A stretch of 64,000 nt of DNA, taken from the NCBI GenBank assembly GCA_905181585.1, contig CAJIYG010000003.1, forward strand, positions 142,702 through 206,701, read 5' to 3'. The translations under genes and the position numbers were made by a program. Every line of letters starts with the position of its first letter. The stretch's first letter is position 1. The notes under the pieces are model-generated. The model worked only from the letters and a program-made list of their open reading frames with translations. It had not been told where the DNA came from and ran no database searches. The stretch comes from an uncultured Flavobacteriales bacterium. GTDB taxonomy: Bacteria > Bacteroidota > Bacteroidia > Flavobacteriales > BACL11. This document shows positions 54,612 to 63,715 of this stretch, piece after piece.

Positions 54612-57212
54612 TTGAGCTCGAAAATAAATAAATCAGATAAAGTAACTCCTTTGATGAAGCAGTATAATGCTATTAAATCAAAGTATCCTGATGCGTTATT
54701 ATTATTTAGAGTTGGTGATTTTTATGAAACCTTTGGCACTGATGCTATTCTTGCTTCAAAAATTTTAAATATTATTTTAACATCTAGAGCAAATGGCGGA
54801 TCTAGAATTGAGCTTGCTGGTTTTCCTCATCACTCTCTTGATACTTATTTGCCAAAATTAGTTAGAGCTGGCCACAGAGTAGCCATATGTGATCAACTTG
54901 AAGACCCTAAGCAAACAAAAAAAATTGTTAAAAGAGGTGTTACTGAGTTAGTCACTCCAGGGGTTTCCTATAATAACTTAACTATAGACAGCACTAAAAA
55001 TAATTTTCTTGCTTCAATTTTTTTTAATAATAAAAAAATAGGAATTGCATTTTTAGATATATCAACTGGAGAGTTTTTAGTATCCGAAGGAAATTATGAT
55101 TATGTAAGTAAGTTAATAGAAGCATTTAGACCCTCAGAAATTATATATCAAAAAGAAAATAGAGAGCTATTTTTAAATAAATTTAAAAATGATATTTTTT
55201 CATTTGGAATTGATGAGTGGGTATATAATTATGATTATGCTTACGATATTTTATTAAAGCAATTCTCTACAAATTCTTTAAAAGGATTTGGGATTGATAA
55301 TTTAAAAGAAGCAACAATAGCAGCTGGTGCAATCATGTATTATCTTGATGAGACAAAACATTCTAAGACATCTCATATTTTATCTGTAAATAGAATTGAT
55401 GAGCATAAATATTTATGGATGGATAAGTTTACAATGCGAAACCTTGAGTTATTTTATTCTCCTCACTTTGGCGCAAAAACCTTTTTTGATATAATTAATC
55501 AAACACAATCCCCAATGGGAGCAAGATTGTTAAACAGATGGCTTTCACTTCCACTAAAAAACTTAGATGAAATTCAAAAAAGACTAGATATCGTTGAAGT
55601 TATTAAAGATAATCACAGTGTTGAACAAGTTTTATTAGAAAACATTAATAAGATTGGAGATCTTGAAAGGTTAATTGCTAAAGTGTCAACTCTTAGAATA
55701 AACCCTAAAGAGATTGAAAAATTAAAGGATGCTCTTTTTTCTGTAGATCCAATAAAAAGCAAATGCAATGAAATATTTAATAAGCCTTTAGATAATTTGA
55801 TTGTAAATTTAAATCCATGTGTTAAAATAAGAGATAAAATTAAAAATCAACTTCATCCTAACCCTCCTTTAATGCTAAGTAAGGGGAATGTTATTAATGT
55901 TGGTGTAGATAAGCAACTAGATGAGCTGCGTGATATCAAAAAATCTGTTAATAATTTCTTAGATAAAATGCTTGAAAGAGAAATTGAAAAAACATCAATA
56001 TCGTCATTAAAGATTTCATATAATAATGTTTTTGGATACTATCTTGAAGTAAGGAATTCTCACAAGGAAAAGGTTCCTGAACAATGGATTAGAAAGCAAA
56101 CGCTAGTAAATGCTGAAAGATATATAACTGAAGAGCTTAAGGAGTATGAAGTTAAAATTCTTTCAGCAGATGAAAAGATTTCATTATTAGAACAAAAATT
56201 ATATTCACAATTAGTCTTAGATATTTCTAAAGAGCTGGTAGTCTTGAAAAAAAATGCTCAAATAATTTCATCTTTAGATTGTTTATTGTCATTTGCTTTA
56301 ATTTCAAACAAATATAATTATTCAAAGCCTAATTTAAATAATAATCATGTTATCGATATAATAAAAGGAAGACATCCTGTAATTGAGCAACAGCTTCAGA
56401 CGCAAAGTCAATTTATCCCAAATGATATTTTTCTTGATAGAGATTCTCAACAAATTATGATGATAACTGGACCTAATATGTCAGGTAAATCTGCAATTCT
56501 TAGGCAGACAGCATTAATTGTTTTAATGGCTCAAATTGGTTGCTATGTTTCTGCAGATAATGTGAAAATTGGAATTTGTGATAAAATATTCACAAGGGTC
56601 GGGGCATCTGATAATATATCTATGGGTGAGTCCACATTTATGGTTGAAATGAATGAAACTGCAAGTATTTTAAATAATTTAAGTGATAAAAGTCTAATAA
56701 TATTAGATGAGATAGGTAGAGGAACAAGCACTTATGATGGGGTTTCAATTGCATGGTCAATTGCCGAATATTTACATAAGCATAAAACAAAAGCTAAAAC
56801 ATTATTTGCTACACACTATCATGAGCTTAATGATATGACAAAAAATTTTAGTAGAATCAAAAACTATAACGTTTCTATAAAAGAAACTGAAAAAGATATA
56901 ATTTTTCTTAGAAAACTAATTGAGGGTGGTAGCAACCATAGCTTTGGTATTCATGTTGCAAAAATGGCAGGTATGCCTCAAGAGGTTGTTTTAAAAGCAA
57001 ACCACCTATTAAAGAAACTTGAATCCCCAATTGGTAAAAAATCTATAACACATTCTGAAAATGATAAGATTCAACTTAGTTTTTTTGATGTTGAAGATCC
57101 TGTAATGAAAAAAATACGTGATATGTTAAATGATTTAGAAATTAATAATCTTACACCTATTGATGCTCTTATGAAATTAAATGAAATAAAAAAACTAACA
57201 GGAAATAAGTGA
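54612..57212 (+). CDS. mutS: DNA mismatch repair protein MutS
   Basis: Binds mismatches and recruits MutL; 866 residues from a TTG start at 54612, reading MSSKINKSDKVTPLMKQYNAI, the normal opening. The more upstream ATG at 54537 is rejected since it lies before the promoter and inside the divergent methyltransferase. Mismatch-binding FRVGDFYETFG (Phe-x-Glu), Walker A GPNMSGKS, Walker B 'LIILDEIGRGTSTYDG' and the dimer end are present. The C-terminal part ends with 'NLTPIDALMKLNEIKKL', a typical terminal motif. Confidence 0.96.
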   Translation: MSSKINKSDKVTPLMKQYNAIKSKYPDALLLFRVGDFYETFGTDAILASKILNIILTSRANGGSRIELAGFPHHSLDTYLPKLVRAGHRVAICDQLEDPKQTKKIVKRGVTELVTPGVSYNNLTIDSTKNNFLASIFFNNKKIGIAFLDISTGEFLVSEGNYDYVSKLIEAFRPSEIIYQKENRELFLNKFKNDIFSFGIDEWVYNYDYAYDILLKQFSTNSLKGFGIDNLKEATIAAGAIMYYLDETKHSKTSHILSVNRIDEHKYLWMDKFTMRNLELFYSPHFGAKTFFDIINQTQSPMGARLLNRWLSLPLKNLDEIQKRLDIVEVIKDNHSVEQVLLENINKIGDLERLIAKVSTLRINPKEIEKLKDALFSVDPIKSKCNEIFNKPLDNLIVNLNPCVKIRDKIKNQLHPNPPLMLSKGNVINVGVDKQLDELRDIKKSVNNFLDKMLEREIEKTSISSLKISYNNVFGYYLEVRNSHKEKVPEQWIRKQTLVNAERYITEELKEYEVKILSADEKISLLEQKLYSQLVLDISKELVVLKKNAQIISSLDCLLSFALISNKYNYSKPNLNNNHVIDIIKGRHPVIEQQLQTQSQFIPNDIFLDRDSQQIMMITGPNMSGKSAILRQTALIVLMAQIGCYVSADNVKIGICDKIFTRVGASDNISMGESTFMVEMNETASILNNLSDKSLIILDEIGRGTSTYDGVSIAWSIAEYLHKHKTKAKTLFATHYHELNDMTKNFSRIKNYNVSIKETEKDIIFLRKLIEGGSNHSFGIHVAKMAGMPQEVVLKANHLLKKLESPIGKKSITHSENDKIQLSFFDVEDPVMKKIRDMLNDLEINNLTPIDALMKLNEIKKLTGNK

Positions 57213-57217
57213 ATTTC

Positions 57218-57247
57218 TTTGAGATATTGATTATTTCATTAAATTTG
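57218..57247 (+). promoter_or_regulatory. Promoter of the tRNA-Gly/tRNA-Leu(UAA) pair
   Basis: TTTG (57218-57221), 18-base spacer, then TAAATTTG (57240-57247), a good -33/-7 match ending 11 bases before tRNA-Gly. Confidence 0.75.
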
Positions 57248-57258
57248 CCGACCTGATT

Positions 57259-57330
57259 GCGAGTGTAGCTCAGGGGTAGAGCATCACCTTGCCAAGGTGA
57301 GGGTCGTGGGTTCGAATCCCATCACTCGCT
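57259..57330 (+). tRNA. tRNA-Gly (anticodon GCC)
   Basis: 72 bases. Acceptor GCGAGTG/CACTCGC with discriminator T at 57330; D arm GCTCAGGGGTAGAGC; anticodon stem TCACC/GGTGA with loop TTGCCAA giving GCC; T arm GTGGGTTCGAATCCCAT. CCA is not encoded. Confidence 0.97.
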
Positions 57331-57366
57331 CAATTGTTCTTTTAATATAAAATATTGTTATGTCTT

Positions 57367-57452
57367 GCCCGGGTGGTGGAATTGGTAGACACGTTGGACT
57401 TAAAATCCAATGAACAGTAATGTTCGTACGGGTTCAAGTCCCGTCCCGGGTA
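57367..57452 (+). tRNA. tRNA-Leu (anticodon UAA)
   Basis: 86 bases. Acceptor GCCCGGG/CCCGGGT with a G-T first pair and discriminator A at 57452; anticodon stem TTGGA/TCCAA with loop CTTAAAA giving TAA; long class II variable arm; T arm ACGGGTTCAAGTCCCGT. It lies 36 bases after tRNA-Gly with no terminator between, so both are one transcript. Confidence 0.97.
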
Positions 57453-57453
57453 C

Positions 57454-57485
57454 AAAAAGCTGAAGATTTATCTTCAGCTTTTTTG
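57454..57485 (+). terminator. Terminator after the tRNA pair
   Basis: A 13-bp stem of aaaaagctgaaga/tcttcagcttttt (57454-57466 with 57471-57483) has a 4-base loop and ends in a T-run. It is the strongest hairpin in the window. Confidence 0.92.
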
Positions 57486-57542
57486 TATTTATACATTTAA
57501 GACTAAATAAATTAAATTAAAAAACGTTAATTGTAAAACAAT

Positions 57543-58754
57543 ATGAACTTGTTAAATAATTTAAAAAATATAGTTTTTGTTTTACTAGCATTTACGATAC
57601 CAGTTTCTGTTGCTTTTACTAATGTTTTGCTTGTTGTTTTTTTAATAGTATGGTTGTTAGAAGGTGATTTTATTAGAAAGATTCATGTTTTTAAATCAAA
57701 TAAATGGCTTTGGTCAGTTCTTGTATTAACTATAATGTATTTTCTTGGTTTAATGTATGGTCATAATCATAATGACGCTAATTATGTTCTGCAACGAGTT
57801 AGTCTTTTATTAATGTTTATAGTTTTTACCACTGCTGAAATCCGCCAAAAATCTTATCATTATGCATTAACTTTATTTCTTTTCACTAATCTTATTTCTG
57901 CAACGGTTTCAATCTTAATAAACAATGAAATCATTGAGCCAATCAGCAGCTATATTCCTATTATCTCATCCGAAAATTCGATTTCTGCTTTTTTAAAATA
58001 TAACTACCATAATATTTTGCTTTCTTTTTCTTCTTTATTGTCATTTATGCTATTTCATCTTTCTAAAAATAAATATTCTTTTCTTTATTTATTAGCCATA
58101 CCTATTTTTTGCTTGAGTATATTTTCTGAGGCTGGTCGTGCAGGACAACTAACAATTAATGTATTTATGTTTTTCTATGCTATTTATTTCTTAAGAAGTA
58201 AAATAAAATACTCAATTTCTATTTTTTTCTTTTTAATACTTGTTAATTACTCATCTTACAATAACTCTACTGTTTTTAAATATAGAGTTGATCAATTAAA
58301 TCATGTTGTTCAAAATAACGGTGAAAAGAAAAACCCCAAAGCTAAAGAGAAAGATATAAGGTACCTATTTCTTAATGAAAGTTTAAGTCTTATTAAAGAG
58401 CGTCCATTTTTTGGTCATGGATCAGGAAGTTTTAGCTCTATATTAATTTCTAATACTAACTCAAGCTATGATTTTGAAAAGCATAAAACACCTCACAATA
58501 ATTTTTTATATGTTTTTTTTGAGTTAGGAATATTTGGATTTTTAATTTTTTTATCAATCTTTTATTATCAAATTAAGAGTATTCTTAAAAATAGTAATAT
58601 GAAAATTCATAGTATAATACTTCCTCTTTTCTATTTATTTTTAATGTTATTTGACTCTTATTTATTCATATTTACAATAACAGTTATGTATATGTTTATG
58701 TATAAAATATTCTCTGAAATTGATTTAAAATTTAAAAAAAGGCTACTTCAATAA
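57543..58754 (+). CDS. O-antigen ligase family membrane protein (Wzy/WaaL type)
   Basis: 403 residues with about eleven hydrophobic segments. The long loop near residues 255-320 carries 'DIRYLFLNESLSLIKERPFFGHGSGSFSS' and 'TPHNNFLYVFFELGIFGFLIF', with the Arg and His residues of the Wzy_C/O-antigen ligase family. It joins or polymerises a lipid-linked glycan on the periplasmic face. The neighbours waaA and CpsB-like phosphatase fit an envelope glycan role. Ligase and polymerase cannot be told apart from sequence. Confidence 0.88.
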   Translation: MNLLNNLKNIVFVLLAFTIPVSVAFTNVLLVVFLIVWLLEGDFIRKIHVFKSNKWLWSVLVLTIMYFLGLMYGHNHNDANYVLQRVSLLLMFIVFTTAEIRQKSYHYALTLFLFTNLISATVSILINNEIIEPISSYIPIISSENSISAFLKYNYHNILLSFSSLLSFMLFHLSKNKYSFLYLLAIPIFCLSIFSEAGRAGQLTINVFMFFYAIYFLRSKIKYSISIFFFLILVNYSSYNNSTVFKYRVDQLNHVVQNNGEKKNPKAKEKDIRYLFLNESLSLIKERPFFGHGSGSFSSILISNTNSSYDFEKHKTPHNNFLYVFFELGIFGFLIFLSIFYYQIKSILKNSNMKIHSIILPLFYLFLMLFDSYLFIFTITVMYMFMYKIFSEIDLKFKKRLLQ

Positions 58755-58803
58755 CAATATAATAATAGTTTTTTAGTTTTATTAATATCAAAACTTAAAT
58801 ATT

Positions 58804-58950
58804 ATGGATAAAGCTAAATTGTCTTATAAATTACACCAATTACAGAAAAGAGTTAATAGAGCTCTTAAAAAAGGTTTAGAAAGTAATTCTTTAAAAACGA
58901 ATCTTAGAATAATTAGGATAAAAGAAATTAAGAAGTCTTTGGTTAAGTAG
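58804..58950 (+). CDS. Small basic protein (48 aa), family not recognised
   Basis: ATG at 58804 opens a 48-residue ORF: MDKAKLSYKLHQLQKRVNRA, then LKKGLESNSLKTNLRIIRIK and a Lys-rich tail to TAG. It has about 14 Lys/Arg and heptad-like leucines, so it is probably one or two amphipathic helices, perhaps binding RNA or an acidic partner. It lies 49 bases after the O-antigen ligase and faces waaA, so a shared plus-strand transcript is likely. The codon use is like its neighbours. No homologue comes to mind. Confidence 0.6.
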   Translation: MDKAKLSYKLHQLQKRVNRALKKGLESNSLKTNLRIIRIKEIKKSLVK

Positions 58951-58966
58951 TATTACAATAAAAAAT

Positions 58967-60133
58967 TTAAACTATATCTAATATTTTTTTTACTGCCCCA
59001 CTATTATCTTGTAAATAATTCGAAATTTTTCTTTCACTTAATTTATTTATTGCTTCTTCAAATTCGTAATGATTTTTTATGCTTGACGCAAAACCTAAAC
59101 TAATGAAGTCTTCTGCTTCTTTAAATTTTTTATAATTAGTTCCAAATATTATTGGTAAATTATATGCAGCAGGTTCTAAGATATTGTGAATTCCTTTGCC
59201 AAACCCTCCGCCAATATATGCGCAGTCACAGTATTTATAAAGATTTTTAAGTATGCCAATATTATCAATTATTATTATTTTTTCTTTTGAAATATCATTG
59301 TTAATTATTTGAGAAAATAATGTACCATTTGTTTTTTTTATTAATCTATCAGCATATTTTAAATCATGAGGAGCAATCAAATAATTGAACTTATTACTCT
59401 TATTTTTTATGAATTTTATAAAGATATGCTCATCCTCAGGCCATACACTTCCAAAAATCAATGTTTTGCTTTCAGACCTTATAATTTCTAAATTATTTTT
59501 TTCTATTTCAGAAATTATGGTATCTATTCTTGTATCTCCAACGATACTTGTTTGATGAATTTCTAATTCTCTAAGCTTTGTTAATGATACTAAGTCCTGG
59601 ACAAAAAAATGTTTAGATTTTTTCAGATATTTTCGGAAAAATTTAAATTTAAGTATTAATTGATTTTTATTAAAAATTGACGAAATATGATATAGAGGAA
59701 TTTTTTTCTTATCCAAAGCTATCATATAATTAAACCAAAATTCAGATTTAATAAAAAATGCCATTTCTGGCTGAATCAATTCAATAAATCTTTCAGCATT
59801 TTTTTTTGTATCCAATGGAAGATAGAATATCCAGTCTATAAATATTTCTTTATTTACATTTCTATATCCTGAAGGAGAGAAAAATGTCAAAAGAATTTTT
59901 TTTAGTTTATTTTTCTTTTTAAACTGAAATATTAATTCTTTTGCTTGTTCATATTCCCCTAGCGATGCGCAATGAAACCACACAATTTTTTTATCATTTT
60001 TAATCTCATTTTTTATTTTGGTAAAAATATTTTTTCTTCCTTCTATCCATTGTCTAGACTTTAAATTAAATACAGAATGTAATTTAATTAATAGAAGATA
60101 GCTAGAGATAATTATGTTGTAAGCTATTGACAT
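58967..60133 (-). CDS. waaA: 3-deoxy-D-manno-octulosonic acid transferase (Kdo transferase)
   Basis: GT30 enzyme that adds Kdo to lipid IVA in lipopolysaccharide assembly; 388 residues with an N-terminal membrane helix (about 1-20). Motifs: 'WFHCASLGEYEQAKELI', 'LTFFSPSGYRNVNKE', 'GSVWPEDEHIFIKF' and 'NILEPAAYNLPIIFG'. The C-terminal region has the GT-B 'AYIGGGFGKGIHNILEP' binding block. It abuts a barrel-protein gene upstream on the same strand with no spacer. Confidence 0.95.
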   Translation of the reverse strand: MSIAYNIIISSYLLLIKLHSVFNLKSRQWIEGRKNIFTKIKNEIKNDKKIVWFHCASLGEYEQAKELIFQFKKKNKLKKILLTFFSPSGYRNVNKEIFIDWIFYLPLDTKKNAERFIELIQPEMAFFIKSEFWFNYMIALDKKKIPLYHISSIFNKNQLILKFKFFRKYLKKSKHFFVQDLVSLTKLRELEIHQTSIVGDTRIDTIISEIEKNNLEIIRSESKTLIFGSVWPEDEHIFIKFIKNKSNKFNYLIAPHDLKYADRLIKKTNGTLFSQIINNDISKEKIIIIDNIGILKNLYKYCDCAYIGGGFGKGIHNILEPAAYNLPIIFGTNYKKFKEAEDFISLGFASSIKNHYEFEEAINKLSERKISNYLQDNSGAVKKILDIV

Positions 60134-60865
60134 TTAGAAATAATGAAATTCTTCTGTATTTTTTCTGCTTATTGGGATAATAAGACCAATTTTAAAACCC
60201 AATAATTGATCATATCTTAATTTTTCGCTTGTATTTTGCATATTACTTAAACTATATTTTCTTTTATTCTTTGTAAAGCCGAGAGTATATTCAACTCCTG
60301 TATAGAATTGTAAGTTGCTGTTTTTTCCCATGAAAATATAATCTAAATTAATTTGGGTGCTTAAGCCATTGGTAAGCTGGTCATATCCTTTCTTATATTG
60401 CGTATCTAATTGAGGAATATATTGGTTTTTTGTATCAATAAAAATTTTATGCTGTAGGAATCCAATTCCAGAAGATATGTATAAACCTTGATCAGTATTT
60501 TTTTTATTATGAAATGAGTATCCAATATAAGCATGTGAACTAAAGCCTTGCTCTAAAAGTATAATGTTAGAAAATGAGCCAGTACCATCAATTACAAATC
60601 CTGACTCTGTACTGATATTATTAAATACTGACGAATCATTAATATTTTCGCCAAAAAGATAGTTTGCCTTTATACCATAAAAAATATTATTTGACTTTGC
60701 CTTAATAAAATTTATTCCTACAGAAGAATTGTTGCCAAAAGTATTTGATATTTCTCCGCTTGGTATATGATAACCATAGTCAATAACAATAGCACTAAAC
60801 TTATTATCCTGAGCACTCATAAAAGTATTCATGGTAAGAAATATCAGTAAGATAATTAATCGCAT
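60134..60865 (-). CDS. Outer-membrane beta-barrel-like protein
   Basis: 243 residues from the start at 60865 (MRLIILLIFLTMNTFMSAQ, a signal peptide); the in-frame start at 60895 adds an implausible head. The mature part has alternating aromatic and polar strands such as 'GYHIPSGEISNTFGNNSSVGINFIK', 'SSGIGFLQHKIFID' and 'QFYTGVEYTLGFTKNK', as in small outer-membrane barrels of Bacteroidota. The family is not named. waaA follows directly on the same strand, so a role in envelope assembly is possible, but this is context only. Confidence 0.7.
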   Translation of the reverse strand: MRLIILLIFLTMNTFMSAQDNKFSAIVIDYGYHIPSGEISNTFGNNSSVGINFIKAKSNNIFYGIKANYLFGENINDSSVFNNISTESGFVIDGTGSFSNIILLEQGFSSHAYIGYSFHNKKNTDQGLYISSGIGFLQHKIFIDTKNQYIPQLDTQYKKGYDQLTNGLSTQINLDYIFMGKNSNLQFYTGVEYTLGFTKNKRKYSLSNMQNTSEKLRYDQLLGFKIGLIIPISRKNTEEFHYF

Positions 60866-60938
60866 TTTATCATTGAAATTATTGCTAAAATACATTATTA
60901 GTAATAAAATAAACGTTTATGGCTACTCATTAATTGTC

Positions 60939-60946
60939 TATATTTG
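60939..60946 (+). promoter_or_regulatory. -7 promoter element of the CpsB-like gene
   Basis: TATATTTG fits TAnnTTTG and lies 29 bases before the chosen ATG (60976). An in-frame ATG at 60934 overlaps this element and is not used as start. Confidence 0.6.
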
Positions 60947-60975
60947 TACTTGAATATTATAAAATATTTATAAAA

Positions 60976-61710
60976 ATGTTTAGTTGGTTTAGAAGAAAAA
61001 AAATAATTTTAGAGCCTGTTGACTTTTCTAGTCTAAAGACAGATATTCATTCTCATTTAATACCTGGAATAGATGATGGAGCCCAAAATCTTGAATCAAG
61101 TGTTGAGATAATTAAAAAATTAATGAGTTTAGGGTACTCTAGATTTATCACAACACCACACATAATGAATGACCTGTATCGAAATACCCCTGAGATAATT
61201 CTGGATGGTTTAAAAAAATTACGAGCTGAGTTAACTAGGCTTAAAATTGATGTTCAAATTGAAGTGGCAGCGGAATATTTTGTTGATTATGATTTTGAAA
61301 GTAAAATTGGTAAAGAAGATTTCCTGACATTTGGAGATAAATATATTCTTATTGAATTCTCTTTTTTAGAAAAACCTCAAAATATCGATGAAATTATTTT
61401 TAAGTTACAATTAGAAGGCTATAAGGTTGTATTAGCTCACCCGGCCAGATATCTATATTTAAATTTAGATGATTATAAAAGTTTTGTAAACAGAGGTGTT
61501 TATTTACAGCTAAATCTACTTTCTTTATTAGGTTATTACTCGAAAGAGGTTAAAGTAAATGCAAATCTTCTTATAAAGAATAAGATGGTTTCTTTCATAG
61601 GTAGTGATTGTCACAACATCAGGCATGCATCATTATACAGGAAGTGTCAAACTGAGGAGATGTGGCATTTTTTACTAGAAAGCAAAACATTGCTAAATTC
61701 AAATTTCTAA
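60976..61710 (+). CDS. CpsB/CapC-type PHP-fold tyrosine phosphatase
   Basis: 244 residues from the ATG at 60976 (MFSWFRRKKIILEPVDF). PHP-fold metal sites: DIHSHLIPGIDDGAQN (HxH), TTPHIM, 'AAEYFVDYD' (Glu), 'VLAHPARYLYL' and 'FIGSDCHNIRHAS'. Such enzymes remove phosphate from capsule-assembly tyrosine kinases and so tune polysaccharide export. The matching kinase is not in the window. The 3' end overlaps the facing fabD by 12 bases. Confidence 0.92.
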   Translation: MFSWFRRKKIILEPVDFSSLKTDIHSHLIPGIDDGAQNLESSVEIIKKLMSLGYSRFITTPHIMNDLYRNTPEIILDGLKKLRAELTRLKIDVQIEVAAEYFVDYDFESKIGKEDFLTFGDKYILIEFSFLEKPQNIDEIIFKLQLEGYKVVLAHPARYLYLNLDDYKSFVNRGVYLQLNLLSLLGYYSKEVKVNANLLIKNKMVSFIGSDCHNIRHASLYRKCQTEEMWHFLLESKTLLNSNF

Positions 61711-62586
61711 ACCTGCACTAGAAGTAGATATATTTCTGTCAACTTTTTTAAAGAGACCTTGTAATACTTTTCCTGGTCCGACTTCAACTACTTCAGTAAG
61801 CCCATTTTTAATCATATTTTGCATTGTCTGTGTCCACATCACTGGACCAGTCAGCTGTTTAATTAGATTTTCTTTAATTTTTTCTAAGTTAATTGTTGCT
61901 TGAGCATTAACATTTTGGTAAACAGGGCACATACCTTTTTTAAATTCTGTTTGGTTAATGGCGTTTTCTAATTCTTCTTGTGCAGATTTCATTATTGGCG
62001 AATGAAAAGCTCCGTCAACAGGTAGCTTAATAGCTCTTCTTGCTCCTAATTGTGTAAGTTTATCACATGCTAATTCAATTCCACTAAAACTTCCAGAAAT
62101 AACTAACTGCCCGGGACAATTATAGTTTGCAGGAACTACAATTTCATTTATGTCTTTACATACTTTTTCTATCACTTCATTTTCAAGTCCTACTATAGCC
62201 GCCATTGTAGATGGAGATATTTCACATGCCTTTTGCATTGCCTGTGCTCTTTTTTGAACAAGAATTAATCCATCTTCAAATTTTAAGAATCCGCCTGCAA
62301 CAAGCGCAGAAAACTCCCCAAGTGAGTGGCCAGCTAAAGATCCAGGATTGAATTTCTCGCCAATAACTTTAGCAGTTATAACAGAGTGGAGGAAAATTGC
62401 TGGCTGTGTAATTGATGTCTTTTTTAAGGCTTCATCATCATTACCAAACATTACATCAGTAATATCAAAATCTAATACTTTATTTGCGCTTTCAAATAAT
62501 TCTTTAGCAATTTTAGATTTTAAATATAAATCTTTACCCATTCCTGCAAATTGTGCGCCTTGTCCAGGAAATACGAAAACTTTCAT
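61699..62586 (-). CDS. fabD: Malonyl-CoA:ACP transacylase
   Basis: Loads malonate on acyl carrier protein for fatty-acid synthesis; 295 residues from the start at 62586 (MKVFVFPGQGAQFAGMGKDL). Active Ser in GHSLGEFSAL (about residue 90), His in 'VDGAFHSPIMKSA', and Gln in FPGQGAQ for the oxyanion hole. The in-frame start at 62613 is in the folE2 stop region and is rejected; the real one overlaps that stop by one base. It shares a transcript with folE2. Confidence 0.96.
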   Translation of the reverse strand: MKVFVFPGQGAQFAGMGKDLYLKSKIAKELFESANKVLDFDITDVMFGNDDEALKKTSITQPAIFLHSVITAKVIGEKFNPGSLAGHSLGEFSALVAGGFLKFEDGLILVQKRAQAMQKACEISPSTMAAIVGLENEVIEKVCKDINEIVVPANYNCPGQLVISGSFSGIELACDKLTQLGARRAIKLPVDGAFHSPIMKSAQEELENAINQTEFKKGMCPVYQNVNAQATINLEKIKENLIKQLTGPVMWTQTMQNMIKNGLTEVVEVGPGKVLQGLFKKVDRNISTSSAGLEI

Positions 62587-63605
62587 TAAGATATATGAAT
62601 TAAACTTGACCATGTTTCATGAGAAACATCAGCACAAAAATTACTATTAGGAGCTAATAGAACAGAAATAGCATCATGTGAGTGAAGTGATTCTTGATGT
62701 GAACATATTACTCTAAAATCCTTAATTCTCTTCTCTGCAATAAGTTGTTCGTATAATAATCTAGCAGCATCTTCAACAAATTTAAGATTAGAACCATTTA
62801 ATTCTGCAAACGCCATTTCATCTTCTCTTTTTACTACTACTTGGGTTTCTGTATTAAGAGCTCTATCACATATTTCTTGTAATTCTTCTATCCAAAACAT
62901 ATCATCAAATTCAATTGAAATTCTTGCAACTGATCTTTGTGAATGAGATACTGTAGCTTTATTTCTATATTTTCTAGCATACTCAGCTAATTCATAAGAA
63001 CAAGGACAAGCTGAAGAATAAACAAAATCAAAATGAATATATTTTTTTAAATCACCTTTTTTATTTAAATCACCTTCTAAGGTAACGTTATAATATTGGT
63101 ACCCTTCATTATCTGATCTAAGTGATTTTTTAATAATGGGATAAGAAAACTTAAGCGCTATTTTAGAATCAAATGTTTTTAATTTATTCTTGTACGCCGT
63201 AAGTACTTTTCCTAATTGATTAATACTAAAAGTGTCATCTTTAAATTCATAAAATGATCGCATAATACGCGACATATTAATTCCTTTTTTGTGTGCCTCT
63301 AAAGATACTGTTCCAGTTACCTTAGTTTCTAATTCTATATTACCACTATCTCTAGTTTTATATTTTAATGGTAATCTAAAATTATGGATACCTACTTGTT
63401 GTATTTCAACAGGAGCACCTTGAATTAGCGAGGAAGGACCGTTTTGTAAATCAGGAAACGTTTCGATATCTTTTTTAGTGGGTTTATAATCCGAGTCATA
63501 TTTTCTATTTGGCTCGTTATATTTTTTCGAATGTTTATTTTCTTCTGGTTTTTTGTAGGAATCTACATCTCCTACCCACTCATATTTTTTTTCGATTTTA
63601 CTCAT
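62586..63605 (-). CDS. folE2: GTP cyclohydrolase FolE2 (type IB)
   Basis: First step of folate synthesis, GTP to dihydroneopterin triphosphate, using the non-homologous IB enzyme that can use several metals in place of zinc; 339 residues. Signatures: 'ETKVTGTVSLEAHKKGINMSRIMR', catalytic 'YSSACPCSYEL' Cys, 'ATVSHSQRS', 'VVKREDEMAFAELNGSNLKFVEDAARL' and the tail 'SHQESLHSHDA'. There is an 18-base near-tandem repeat (tttaaatcacctt at 63046 and 63064) encoding 'GDLNKKGDLKK', and a charged N-terminus of about 45 residues. Confidence 0.95.
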   Translation of the reverse strand: MSKIEKKYEWVGDVDSYKKPEENKHSKKYNEPNRKYDSDYKPTKKDIETFPDLQNGPSSLIQGAPVEIQQVGIHNFRLPLKYKTRDSGNIELETKVTGTVSLEAHKKGINMSRIMRSFYEFKDDTFSINQLGKVLTAYKNKLKTFDSKIALKFSYPIIKKSLRSDNEGYQYYNVTLEGDLNKKGDLKKYIHFDFVYSSACPCSYELAEYARKYRNKATVSHSQRSVARISIEFDDMFWIEELQEICDRALNTETQVVVKREDEMAFAELNGSNLKFVEDAARLLYEQLIAEKRIKDFRVICSHQESLHSHDAISVLLAPNSNFCADVSHETWSSLIHIS

Positions 63606-63680
63606 TTTTTAATCTTTATTTAATATCAATTTTATAACTAATTTGTTTAATATTTAATGTTGAGTTTAATTATTTTTTTG

Positions 63681-63688
63681 CAAATATA
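63681..63688 (-). promoter_or_regulatory. -7 promoter element of folE2-fabD
   Basis: TATATTTG on the minus strand fits TAnnTTTG. It gives a leader of about 70 bases before the folE2 ATG at 63605 and lies 15 bases from the divergent mqnB element. Confidence 0.65.
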
Positions 63689-63703
63689 CTACCTTTTGTT
63701 TGG

Positions 63704-63711
63704 TATCTTTG
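63704..63711 (+). promoter_or_regulatory. -7 promoter element of mqnB, only 4 bases from the ATG
   Basis: TATCTTTG fits TAnnTTTG. The next bases are caca then ATG, so transcription would start at or beside the start codon (leaderless or nearly so). Confidence 0.6.
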
Positions 63712-63715
63712 CACA

